A stretch of 7,874 nt of DNA from Anaerolineae bacterium (GTDB taxonomy: Bacteria; Chloroflexota; Anaerolineae; J102), in contig JALWDV010000669.1 of the NCBI GenBank assembly GCA_027036755.1, positions 1-7,874 of the forward strand, read 5' to 3'. The position numbers and the translations under genes are program-made. A model generated the notes under the pieces. That model was given only the letters and a program-made list of their open reading frames with translations, made no database searches and was not told the DNA's origin. Shown piece by piece: positions 1-5,209 of this stretch; the first letter of the stretch is position 1, and the number at the start of each line of letters is the position of its first letter.

Positions 1-3
1 GGC

Positions 4-38
4 AAAAAGGAGGCCGGGAGGGGGAAATCGCCTCCTTT
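4..38 (-). terminator. Candidate Rho-independent terminator for the leftward genes
   Basis: A perfect 9-bp inverted repeat (AAAGGAGGC at 6-14 and GCCTCCTTT at 30-38) encloses a 15-nt loop. Read on the minus strand the stem is followed by five T residues (complement of 4-8), the usual form of an intrinsic terminator. Read on the plus strand the T run is only three long, so the minus direction is favoured. It lies about 110 bp beyond the stop of the deacetylase gene, the last leftward gene in view, so it could end that transcript. The distance from the stop codon and the long loop keep confidence moderate. Confidence 0.45.
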
Positions 39-54
39 CCGCTTGCGGATTCTA

Positions 55-69
55 AATTTGAAATTGCTG
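55..69 (+). repeat. Left copy of a 15-bp inverted repeat flanking the PIG-L gene
   Basis: AATTTGAAATTGCTG at 55-69 recurs in inverted orientation, without mismatch, at 1176-1190. The two copies lie on either side of the leftward deacetylase gene. The match stops exactly at 15 bp on both sides. Its AT-rich core is itself near-palindromic, so it may be a fragment of a dispersed repeat rather than a true element end. Confidence 0.5.
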
Positions 70-146
70 AATGACGTAATGTGACATTGTCAAGGTAGTT
101 ACGATTGTTGTGATAAACGTCAGGGGGAATTGCCGTCATCGCAGCG

Positions 147-995
147 TCAGCTCATGCGCGCCAGCCGCCCGCGCACATCATCCGCAAAACGCTGGATGTG
201 CGCCATGACATACTCGGTCAGGCCCAGTTCGTCATCCTCGATGAGAGGGGTCAAATCCATGGCGAAAGTCATCAGATGGGCCATATCGGTGGCGTGGGAG
301 GCGTAGTAGGTGGCGTTGGCTCGGCGGCGGCCCATGGTGGCCAGATCATAGCGCTTGCCGCCGCTGATCTGCGAATCGAAGATTGCGACCAGGGCCATCT
401 GCATGTTCTCGTAGCGCGAGACATCGAACGCGATCTTGTCCTCGTCTAGCATCCAGTCGAGATCGCGCCAGACCTCACAGCCGTAAAGCCTGCGCGGACG
501 ATCCTCTTTAGGCAGGCTGCGGATGGCGGCCAGAGTCTTCATAATCACGCCGATGTGGGTGTCGTGCTTGTCGGCCGGGTTGTGGGTGTAGACGATCTCG
601 GGCCGGGTGGCTTTGAGGATGGCGATCAGGTCTTCGACGGGTTCAGTTGTGGCCGGGTCCTTGACTACGCTGCTGGGATGATCAAGCAGGAATTGGGCCG
701 CGTAACCGCCTACAAAAGCCGCTTTCTTCTGCTCGATGACCCGCACCTGACGCATCTCCTCATCGGTGTAATCGTCGTAAACGCCCGAACGCGGGCTGCC
801 CGCGCCATTGGTCATCACCACGCCAGTAAACCACTTGTCGGGCTGACCAAAGGCTTCGAGGATGCCATCGACAGCCATGATCTCGATGTCATCCTGATGT
901 GCGGCGATGGCGAGATGGGTGGTGCGGGCCAGGGCCTCGGCCTCGGGCGCGCCATCGGGGATGTAAAGCTGTGCATTGGATTGACTGAATTTCAT
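147..995 (-). CDS. PIG-L / LmbE-like zinc-dependent deacetylase family protein
   Basis: Predicted 282-residue cytoplasmic protein of the PIG-L (LmbE, GlcNAc-PI de-N-acetylase) family, metalloenzymes that usually hydrolyse an N-acetyl group from an amino sugar or related conjugate. The N-terminal motif is AHQDD at residues 32-36 (family consensus AHPDD), where H33 and D36 would bind zinc and D35 would be the general base. HDTH at 144-147 supplies the third ligand, H147. A Pro-to-Gln change inside the first motif is seen, but all predicted catalytic residues are kept. No signal peptide or membrane segment is visible. The start at 995 is chosen because GGAGA lies at 1001-1005, 5 nt upstream; in-frame ATGs further upstream (to 1067) add 24 residues with no family likeness and no good ribosome binding site. 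The substrate is not deducible. It is the last of four leftward genes, 370 bp after the racemase gene. Confidence 0.88.
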   Translation of the reverse strand: MKFSQSNAQLYIPDGAPEAEALARTTHLAIAAHQDDIEIMAVDGILEAFGQPDKWFTGVVMTNGAGSPRSGVYDDYTDEEMRQVRVIEQKKAAFVGGYAAQFLLDHPSSVVKDPATTEPVEDLIAILKATRPEIVYTHNPADKHDTHIGVIMKTLAAIRSLPKEDRPRRLYGCEVWRDLDWMLDEDKIAFDVSRYENMQMALVAIFDSQISGGKRYDLATMGRRRANATYYASHATDMAHLMTFAMDLTPLIEDDELGLTEYVMAHIQRFADDVRGRLARMS

Positions 996-1146
996 CGGAA
1001 TCTCCAGTTCGTTAGCATCGGGCGGACCTACTACCGACGGCATGGAAAGAAAAACGCGGATCATCAACGCATTTTACTACAAAAATCCATCCGCCTGCGA
1101 GAGCGCAACAATTCAGTCGGCCCGCCTGCATAAATCGAGGTAACCG

Positions 1147-1166
1147 CCAGGGGCGTTTCCCCTTGG
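1147..1166. repeat. Small GC-rich hairpin, bulged
   Basis: CCAGGGG (1147-1153) can pair with CCCCTTGG (1159-1166) around a 5-nt loop, with one unpaired base. There is no T run on either strand, so a terminator role is not supported. It is about 200 bp downstream of the racemase stop codon and about 150 bp upstream of the deacetylase start, so it could lie in the leader or trailer of either transcript. Confidence 0.3.
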
Positions 1167-1175
1167 ACCAGGCTG

Positions 1176-1190
1176 CAGCAATTTCAAATT
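1176..1190 (-). repeat. Right copy of a 15-bp inverted repeat flanking the PIG-L gene
   Basis: CAGCAATTTCAAATT is the exact reverse complement of 55-69. Together the two copies bracket the deacetylase gene and about 270 bp of flanking DNA. No target-site duplication is visible next to either copy. Confidence 0.5.
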
Positions 1191-1316
1191 GGGTGCGTCC
1201 CATTTCGGTTGGAAGCGTTTGCCACGTCCGTCCGGCATCTCCCCCCCTGAAATCCAAAAGAACCAATCTTTTCCGAATTGCCTTCGCGTCTCCATGGCAA
1301 AAGCGGATGACAGAAT

Positions 1317-1334
1317 AATCTGCGAAAATCTGCG
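1317..1334. repeat. Two-copy short repeat, AATCTGCG every 10 bp
   Basis: AATCTGCG occurs at 1317-1324 and again at 1327-1334, separated by AA. Repeats of this general type (alternating ATCTGCG units) are common in intergenic DNA of some Chloroflexi-like genomes as I recall. With only two copies this is a weak call. Confidence 0.3.
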
Positions 1335-1365
1335 TGCATCAGATACGTTTGCGTTCCATCCTCGC

Positions 1366-2076
1366 TCAGCCAGTCATCTCAAACTCGCCCAACGCGTATT
1401 CCACCGCGACCTGGGCGTGGATGAGCGTGGTGTCGAAGACGGGGACATCGATGTCATCCTGGCCCACCAACAGCCCAATTTCGGTGCAGCCCAGGATGAC
1501 GCCTTCGGCCCCGCGGGCCACGAGGTGCTGCATGATTTCGACATAGCGGGCTTTGGATTCGGGCCGGATATCGCCCACCACCAGCTCTTCGTAGATGATG
1601 CGATGCACGTCGGCCCGCTCCGCCTCGTCGGGAACGAGCGCCTTCAGGCCGTGTTTCGATTCCAGCCGCCCCTTGTAGAAATCCTCCTCCATGGTGAAGC
1701 GGGTGCCCAGCAAGCCAATGGTGCGAATGCCGCGGGCGGTGATGCGGGCTGCGGTGGCGTCGGCGATGTGCAGCAGCGGGATGTCGATGGCTGCGGCCAT
1801 GTCGTCGGCCATTTTGTGCATGGTGTTGGTGCAGAGGACGACGAAATCGCCTCCGCCCGCCTGCACCTGCCGGGCCGCGGCGATCATGCGGGCAGTGAGC
1901 TCATCCCAGGCGCCCGCGTGCTGCAAGGTCTCGATCTCGGCGAAATCCACTGAGACCATCACGCTTTTGGCCGAATGCAGGCCGCCTAGCTTCGCCCGCA
2001 CCTCCTCGTTGATGACGCGATAGTATTCGATGGATGATTCCCAACTCATGCCGCCGATAAGGCCAATGGTTTTCAT
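1366..2076 (-). CDS. ygeA: Aspartate/glutamate racemase family protein, YgeA-type amino-acid racemase
   Basis: A 236-residue cytoplasmic enzyme that closely resembles E. coli YgeA (about 230 residues), a PLP-independent, broad-specificity amino-acid racemase of the Asp/Glu racemase fold. The protein opens with MKTIGLIGGMSWESS. The two catalytic thiols are in place: C82 in CTNTMHK (82-88) and C197 in GCTEI (196-200), which act as the acid/base pair in this family. LHIADAT (102-108), the LLGTRFTME region (122-130) and VFDTTLIHA (213-221) also match the YgeA pattern. The start is fixed by AGGAGG at 2083-2088, 6 nt upstream of ATG. A perfect 6-bp hairpin (2091-2105) sits just before that site. 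It is the third leftward gene, 186 bp after the ROK-like gene. It probably interconverts L- and D-amino acids to feed catabolism; which ones cannot be read from the sequence. Confidence 0.93.
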   Translation of the reverse strand: MKTIGLIGGMSWESSIEYYRVINEEVRAKLGGLHSAKSVMVSVDFAEIETLQHAGAWDELTARMIAAARQVQAGGGDFVVLCTNTMHKMADDMAAAIDIPLLHIADATAARITARGIRTIGLLGTRFTMEEDFYKGRLESKHGLKALVPDEAERADVHRIIYEELVVGDIRPESKARYVEIMQHLVARGAEGVILGCTEIGLLVGQDDIDVPVFDTTLIHAQVAVEYALGEFEMTG

Positions 2077-2082
2077 GGTAAA

Positions 2083-2105
2083 CCTCCTAACCTGGCAAAG
2101 CCAGG
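2083..2105 (-). promoter_or_regulatory. Hairpin abutting a strong ribosome binding site of the racemase gene
   Basis: On the minus strand a perfect CCTGGC-TTT-GCCAGG hairpin (complement of 2091-2105) ends 2 nt before AGGAGG (complement of 2083-2088), which is 6 nt before the racemase ATG. In mRNA the stem would sit directly next to the ribosome binding site. It could stabilise the 5' end, limit translation by steric effect, or be inert. Nothing in the sequence shows a ligand or an alternative fold. Confidence 0.4.
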
Positions 2106-2120
2106 GGCAAAGAAGCTGAT

Positions 2121-2219
2121 CTCACGCAAAGTCGCCAAGGCGCTAAGCTTTTCTTTGCTTCTTTTTTCCTTTGCGGCTTCGCGTTCCTTCGGCTGCGCTC
2201 AGGACATGCTTTGCGTGAG
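2121..2219. repeat. 99-bp MITE-like palindromic element with a nested second repeat
   Basis: The element is bounded by a perfect 11-bp inverted repeat, CTCACGCAAAG at 2121-2131 and CTTTGCGTGAG at 2209-2219. Between them the left part is rich in GCAAAG/CGCCAAGGCGC units. Positions 2185-2206 hold a separate 22-bp unit, which on the minus strand reads TGTCCTGAGCGCAGCCGAAG plus GA. That is the repeat known for encoding 'CPERSRR' peptides when it is read through in annotations. It appears to sit inside one arm of the outer palindrome, giving a repeat within a repeat. It has no coding capacity of its own and is probably mobilised in trans or expanded by a recombination process. It lies in the gap between the ROK-like and racemase genes. 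Confidence 0.6.
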
Positions 2220-2262
2220 ACATTTTCTTGTACAGATTGCAAAGACTTCATTGATAAGACGC

Positions 2263-3642
2263 TCAATCGAGAGCGGGCAGGCTGGCCGCGGCGATGGATT
2301 GCCCCACGCGGCGACTCTTCTCGTCCGGCAACTGGATGGCGATGTGGCTCAGTTCGGGGAATTCCCGGGCGATGAGGGATCGCGCGGTTTCCAGGATGAC
2401 AGGCCCGCCCGAGCCGGAGGTCACCCGGCCCAGGATGAGCGCGTGCTCGATGTCGTAGAAATCCGCGTAGTGGGCCAGTGTATAGCCCAGGTAGACGCCG
2501 ATGGTCTCCCAAATCTGATGCGCGCCTTCGTGGCCCGCCTCCAGATGCTTTTGGATGGACTTGAGCCGGGCGGCCTTGGTCGCGCCCTCGGGCGTGAGGC
2601 CCACGCGCGGGGCCAGCCGGAACACGGCCTGCTGCGAGAAGTAAAGCGCGCCCACGCCGCGATCGCCCGACCATTCGTCCACGGGCGCGGCCGGGGCGTA
2701 ATCCACGGGCGCAAAGGCCAGCTCGTTCAGCCAGTCGGTGATTCCGCCCTGGCGGGTCACATAGCCCACCGCCTCGCTGGAGCCCATGGCAATGCCCAGG
2801 ATGGCGTTGACGTCCAACGACATAGAGCCCGCCAGCGCGGTCACCTCGCCATCGTTGATAACCTCCAACGGTGCGCCAAATTCTCGTTGGATGCGCTGGA
2901 ACATGGTGCGGATCTCGTCGAAACGGGCGTCGGGGACGCCGCGGTAGAGGGAAGCCACCCGGGGCTGATTGTCCACATACACGCCCGCTGAACTGCCGCC
3001 AATAGCGTCCACCCGGGGCAGATGGCTTGCGGCCTCCTGCAATGCGGCCATGATGCGCTGATAGTGGTAGTCGGGGTTTGTCTGCTCCACCGGCTCCCAC
3101 ACCTTTTCGTCGCTGAAGATGGGCTTGCCATCCACCACAGCCGAGACTTTCACATCCGAAGCGCCCAGGTCGAAGCCGATGCGGTTGCCCGTCAGATGTC
3201 GGCCCAGTTGCTGATGGCGCTCGCGGGCCTGGGGCGCGGCGTCCGCGTCGCAAATCTCGATGGTGAAGGGCCTGAGATAGACCTTCTCGCCCATGAAGCG
3301 GGCGTCGAAGGCCCGCTCGCCCCCGGGCGCGTAAAGGCGGCGGATGTGTTCGCCAATGGCCCGCGGGCCTCCGATGGTGATCTTCCAGCCGCCCCGCTGC
3401 CACAACAGGAATTTCACGATACGCTCGGCGTAGAAGAAATTCTCCCCGGCCCGGGGATGATCTTCGGGAAAGAGCAGGGTTTCGTAGCGGGAGACGGAGC
3501 CGTGGGTGCGTTCCAGCGCGATGACCAGCGGGACGCCGCCCGCGGCCTCGGCATCACGGCGAAAGGCCCGATTGGCCAGCGCCGCGGGCCGAAAATCGGG
3601 ATCGAGAGGCGGTCGTGTTGGGGGTGGGATGAGTTTCATCAT
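2263..3642 (-). CDS. ROK-like (actin-ATPase fold) sugar kinase family protein with long N-terminal region
   Basis: Predicted 459-residue protein. Residues from about 153 to the end look like the ROK/hexokinase-type ATPase fold. Phosphate-1 is DLGASDVKVS at 158-167, followed by GGSSAG at 215-220 and INDGEVTALAG at 262-272, where D264 would be the catalytic base. Phosphate-2-like GIAMGSSEAVGYV spans 283-295 and the adenosine-type loop LILGRVTSGSGGP spans 402-414. Most ROK kinases are near 300 residues; here about 150 residues precede the kinase fold and match no domain I recognise. The protein has a single cysteine (C131), so the ROK zinc-binding cysteine motif is absent. There is no DNA-binding helix-turn-helix, so a ROK repressor is unlikely. 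The first ATG (3642) is followed directly by a second (3639); only a weak AAGG lies upstream, so the start is uncertain by one codon. The gene is 138 bp after the ACT-domain gene. The phosphorylated substrate, if any, is unknown. Confidence 0.8.
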   Translation of the reverse strand: MMKLIPPPTRPPLDPDFRPAALANRAFRRDAEAAGGVPLVIALERTHGSVSRYETLLFPEDHPRAGENFFYAERIVKFLLWQRGGWKITIGGPRAIGEHIRRLYAPGGERAFDARFMGEKVYLRPFTIEICDADAAPQARERHQQLGRHLTGNRIGFDLGASDVKVSAVVDGKPIFSDEKVWEPVEQTNPDYHYQRIMAALQEAASHLPRVDAIGGSSAGVYVDNQPRVASLYRGVPDARFDEIRTMFQRIQREFGAPLEVINDGEVTALAGSMSLDVNAILGIAMGSSEAVGYVTRQGGITDWLNELAFAPVDYAPAAPVDEWSGDRGVGALYFSQQAVFRLAPRVGLTPEGATKAARLKSIQKHLEAGHEGAHQIWETIGVYLGYTLAHYADFYDIEHALILGRVTSGSGGPVILETARSLIAREFPELSHIAIQLPDEKSRRVGQSIAAASLPALD

Positions 3643-3685
3643 AGTGAAGTGGCCTTGAAACAGGATGATTCTCTGCCGAAAAGCG

Positions 3686-3713
3686 CCTGACGCCTGACGT
3701 TTGACGTTTGACG
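3686..3713. repeat. Four tandem 7-bp units YYTGACG
   Basis: Four direct heptamers run without interruption: CCTGACG (3686-3692), CCTGACG (3693-3699), TTTGACG (3700-3706) and TTTGACG (3707-3713), followed by another T. The array lies in the gap between the ROK-like and ACT-domain genes, about 45 bp upstream of the ROK start. Similar ACGTCAAACGTCAA arrays occur between genes in related environmental genomes as I recall. It could vary in copy number. A role as an upstream regulator-binding array is possible but unproven. Confidence 0.6.
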
Positions 3714-3724
3714 TGGGCCAGTAT

Positions 3725-3768
3725 AAAAGGCCGGGGTAGCTTCGGCGGGCGTTTTCTTGCCGCGGCCT
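3725..3768 (-). terminator. Possible bulged intrinsic terminator after the ACT-domain gene
   Basis: On the minus strand, 12 bp beyond the stop of the ACT-domain gene, AGGCCG (complement of 3763-3768) can pair with CGGCCT (complement of 3728-3733). The second arm is followed by TTT (four Ts counting the last base of the arm), complementary to 3725-3727. A further inner CGGC/GCCG pairing is possible. The position is right for a terminator, but the stem is interrupted and the T run is short, so read-through into the ROK-like gene is plausible. Confidence 0.35.
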
Positions 3769-3780
3769 GTCGAGAAGTGA

Positions 3781-4314
3781 TTAACCGACGTAGTGGGAAA
3801 CCTGGATTTCCACGTTCAGTTGGTCGCCGATCTCTTCCAGGGTTTCCTGGCATTCGTGCAGCGAAATCTCGGGCGGGGCCAGCACCACCGCGTCCAGCAT
3901 AAACAAATTGATGCCGCTCATGGGCGCCTGCACCACATTGGTCTCAAGCGATTCGATGTTGACGCCCTTCTCGGCCAGATGCTGCGCCACGCCGTGCAAG
4001 ATGCCCTCGTGATCTGCGCCGCGCAGGGAAATCTGATAGGGAAGCCACCCCGAGTAGTCCGCGACGTCCCATTCTTCCGAGAGATTTGTGGTCAGCTTGT
4101 AACCTTTCTCTCGCAGACCGCGCACGCGCTCGCGGAAGGTTTCGAGATTGGATTCGGGCACGCTGACATGCACCAGCATGGCGAAGACGCCGCCCAATCG
4201 CACCATGCGGCTGGCTTCGACATTGCCCCGATACTCCAGAACAAGCCGGGTGAAACGCTCGACCAATCCCACTTGATCGGGACCAGTGAGGGTGATGACG
4301 AGACTTTTTTTCAT
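3781..4314 (-). CDS. Two-ACT-domain protein, glycine-cleavage repressor (GcvR)-like
   Basis: Predicted 177-residue cytoplasmic protein built from two ACT domains, at about residues 4-75 and 93-172. The opening SLVITLTGPDQVGLVERF, then ASRMVRLGGVFAMLVHVSVP (34-53), follow the pattern of the GcvR family, small proteins that bind amino acids and act through protein partners rather than DNA. No DNA-binding motif or catalytic domain is seen. ATG at 4314 is preferred because AGGAG lies at 4323-4327, 8 nt upstream; a GTG at 4323 in the same frame would overlap that site. It is the first leftward gene and is divergent from the GntR regulator gene. A minus-strand -10 (TACAAT, complement of 4354-4359) precedes it. 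The likely role is sensing an amino acid for this locus. The ligand is unknown, and glycine is only one possibility. Confidence 0.85.
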   Translation of the reverse strand: MKKSLVITLTGPDQVGLVERFTRLVLEYRGNVEASRMVRLGGVFAMLVHVSVPESNLETFRERVRGLREKGYKLTTNLSEEWDVADYSGWLPYQISLRGADHEGILHGVAQHLAEKGVNIESLETNVVQAPMSGINLFMLDAVVLAPPEISLHECQETLEEIGDQLNVEIQVSHYVG

Positions 4315-4353
4315 AATTCTCACTCCTGGTGAAAAGTGATCGATTCTGAATCC

Positions 4354-4381
4354 ATTGTACCATAATTCGATGCCGTTTCAT
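4354..4381 (-). promoter_or_regulatory. Candidate promoter of the leftward ACT-domain gene
   Basis: On the minus strand a TACAAT -10 (complement of 4354-4359) lies 16 bp from ATGAAA (complement of 4376-4381), which matches 4 of 6 bases of the -35 consensus. It is 39 bp from the ATG at 4314, leaving a short leader with a good ribosome binding site. It faces away from the GntR promoter, and the two -35 boxes are about 20 bp apart, so one bound regulator could affect both. Confidence 0.5.
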
Positions 4382-4401
4382 GCGCCTGTCCTCCCAAAAG
4401 A

Positions 4402-4430
4402 TTGACAGGCGGCCAAAGGCGGGATATAAT
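4402..4430 (+). promoter_or_regulatory. Perfect-consensus sigma-70 promoter for the GntR regulator gene
   Basis: TTGACA at 4402-4407 and TATAAT at 4425-4430, both exact consensus hexamers, are separated by 17 bp, the optimal spacing. Transcription should start near 4437, leaving a leader of about 24 nt before ATG 4461 with no clear Shine-Dalgarno sequence. A promoter this strong for a regulator gene suggests that repression, rather than weak initiation, sets its output. Confidence 0.85.
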
Positions 4431-4450
4431 TTGTCATACAACCATACAAT
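4431..4450. promoter_or_regulatory. Candidate operator for the GntR/UTRA regulator
   Basis: Immediately after the -10 box, TTGTCATACAA (4431-4441) forms a TTGT/ACAA dyad, one base shorter than the TTGTATATACAA-type operators known for some UTRA-domain GntR repressors such as TreR. CATACAA at 4435-4441 is repeated directly at 4443-4449. The site covers the predicted transcription start, so binding would block initiation and give autoregulation. The assignment rests on position and dyad shape only. Confidence 0.42.
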
Positions 4451-4460
4451 CAGACGAATT

Positions 4461-5189
4461 ATGATGTTCAAACGCAGCCCCTCCCTCACCGAGCAGACCA
4501 AGCTCTACATCAAGGAGCGCATTCTCAACAATGAGTTTGAGGATGGGCGTATTCCGCCCGAGACTGAGCTGGCGCAGGCGTTGGGCGTTAGCCGCACTAC
4601 GGTGCGAGATGCGTTGGGCAAGCTGGAGAACGAAGGGGTCATCATCCGCAAGCAGGGCGTGGGGACGTTCATCAATCATCCAGGATTGCAGATCAAGACC
4701 CGCATCGACGAAATTTGGTCTTATGAAGAAGCGTTGCGCGCCCACGGCTACACGCCCTCGGTGCGGGTGCTGAGCATGGAGGAGCGCCCGGCCGATGCAG
4801 GGACTGCGAAAGCGTTGGGCGTGGAGCCTGGCGCGCCCACGCTGATCATCGAAAAATGCTTCTTCGAAGATGACACGCCCGCCATCCTGGCCCGAAACGT
4901 CATTCCCGCCGAGCTGCTGCGGTGCACGCCCGACAAGAAGCTGGCCCGTCAGCCCATCTATGATCTTCTGGAACGTTGCTGCAACCGGCGTTTCAGCTAC
5001 TACTTCTCGGATATCCTGCCTGTCGCGGCCGACGAAAGCCTGGCAGCGAAGCTGGGCGTGCAGACGGGCGCTGCACTTCTGGCCTTCGAGGAGGTCGGTT
5101 ACGACATCGACAACGAACCTGTCCTGTGGGCCAAATCCTGGTTCCGGGACGATCTCATTCGCTTTCGATTGATTCGACGGCAAAAATAG
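4461..5189 (+). CDS. GntR-family transcriptional regulator, HutC/UTRA subfamily
   Basis: Predicted 242-residue DNA-binding regulator. The N-terminal winged helix-turn-helix spans about residues 7-73: the IPPETELAQALGVSRTTVRD stretch holds the recognition helix, and the wing ends in RKQGVGTF. The ligand-binding UTRA domain covers about residues 92-237, placing the protein in the HutC branch, whose members usually repress catabolic genes until a pathway metabolite binds. Start 4461 (or 4464) is chosen because the perfect promoter at 4402-4430 lies inside any longer frame, so an in-frame ATG at 4380 would be upstream of the transcription start. The gene is divergent from the ACT-domain gene and is followed, after a 229-bp gap with a repeat element, by the YgeY-family hydrolase. 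It most likely controls this locus and itself. The inducer is unknown. Confidence 0.93.
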   Translation: MMFKRSPSLTEQTKLYIKERILNNEFEDGRIPPETELAQALGVSRTTVRDALGKLENEGVIIRKQGVGTFINHPGLQIKTRIDEIWSYEEALRAHGYTPSVRVLSMEERPADAGTAKALGVEPGAPTLIIEKCFFEDDTPAILARNVIPAELLRCTPDKKLARQPIYDLLERCCNRRFSYYFSDILPVAADESLAAKLGVQTGAALLAFEEVGYDIDNEPVLWAKSWFRDDLIRFRLIRRQK

Positions 5190-5209
5190 ACTGATTACAG
5201 CAGATTTTT

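Larger units (their letters stand above)
996..1365. other. 370-bp gene-free gap between racemase and deacetylase genes
   Basis: No credible gene is seen here. The gap holds the ribosome binding site of the deacetylase gene (1001-1005) and a possible minus-strand -10 box, TAAAAT, complementary to 1071-1076, with no convincing -35. A bulged GC hairpin lies at 1147-1166 (CCAGGGG/CCCCTTGG) without a T run. It also holds the right copy of the 15-bp inverted repeat (1176-1190) and two AATCTGCG units 10 bp apart (1317-1324 and 1327-1334). A 60-codon reading frame on the minus strand (1113-1295) has no ribosome binding site and no recognisable motif. The gap may carry a separate promoter for the deacetylase gene, in which case the gene is not strictly in one operon with its neighbours. 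Confidence 0.5.

Noticed and set aside
995..1067. Longer deacetylase start at 1067
   Set aside because: The added residues do not resemble the family and there is no good upstream ribosome binding site, while ATG 995 has GGAGA 5 nt before it.
1113..1295. 60-codon minus-strand frame in the racemase-deacetylase gap
   Set aside because: It has no ribosome binding site and no motif, and it overlaps the 15-bp repeat and the GC hairpin. I cannot support it as a gene.
1189..1953. Plus-strand frame of 254 codons opposite the racemase gene
   Set aside because: It is antisense to a strongly recognised YgeA-type gene and is dominated by His/Gly/Val shadow composition.
2087..3403. Minus-strand reading frame of 438 codons overlapping the ROK-like gene in another frame
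   Set aside because: It is Arg/Gly/Pro-rich shadow sequence. Its tail runs through the palindromic repeat and includes the CPERSRR peptide, a known artefact of that repeat.
3686..3713. Heptamer tandem as a CRISPR array
   Set aside because: The units are 7 bp with no spacers and no cas genes are near.
3720..3725. Minus-strand TATACT as -10 box for the ROK-like gene
   Set aside because: No -35 hexamer is found at 16 to 18 bp, and the site abuts the possible terminator stem of the ACT-domain gene.
4315..4323. GTG at 4323 as the ACT-domain start
   Set aside because: It overlaps the AGGAG that serves ATG 4314 and would itself lack a ribosome binding site.
4380..4460. Upstream ATG at 4380 as the GntR start
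   Set aside because: It lies before a perfect sigma-70 promoter in the same direction, so it would not be in the transcript. The GntR domain begins just after 4461.
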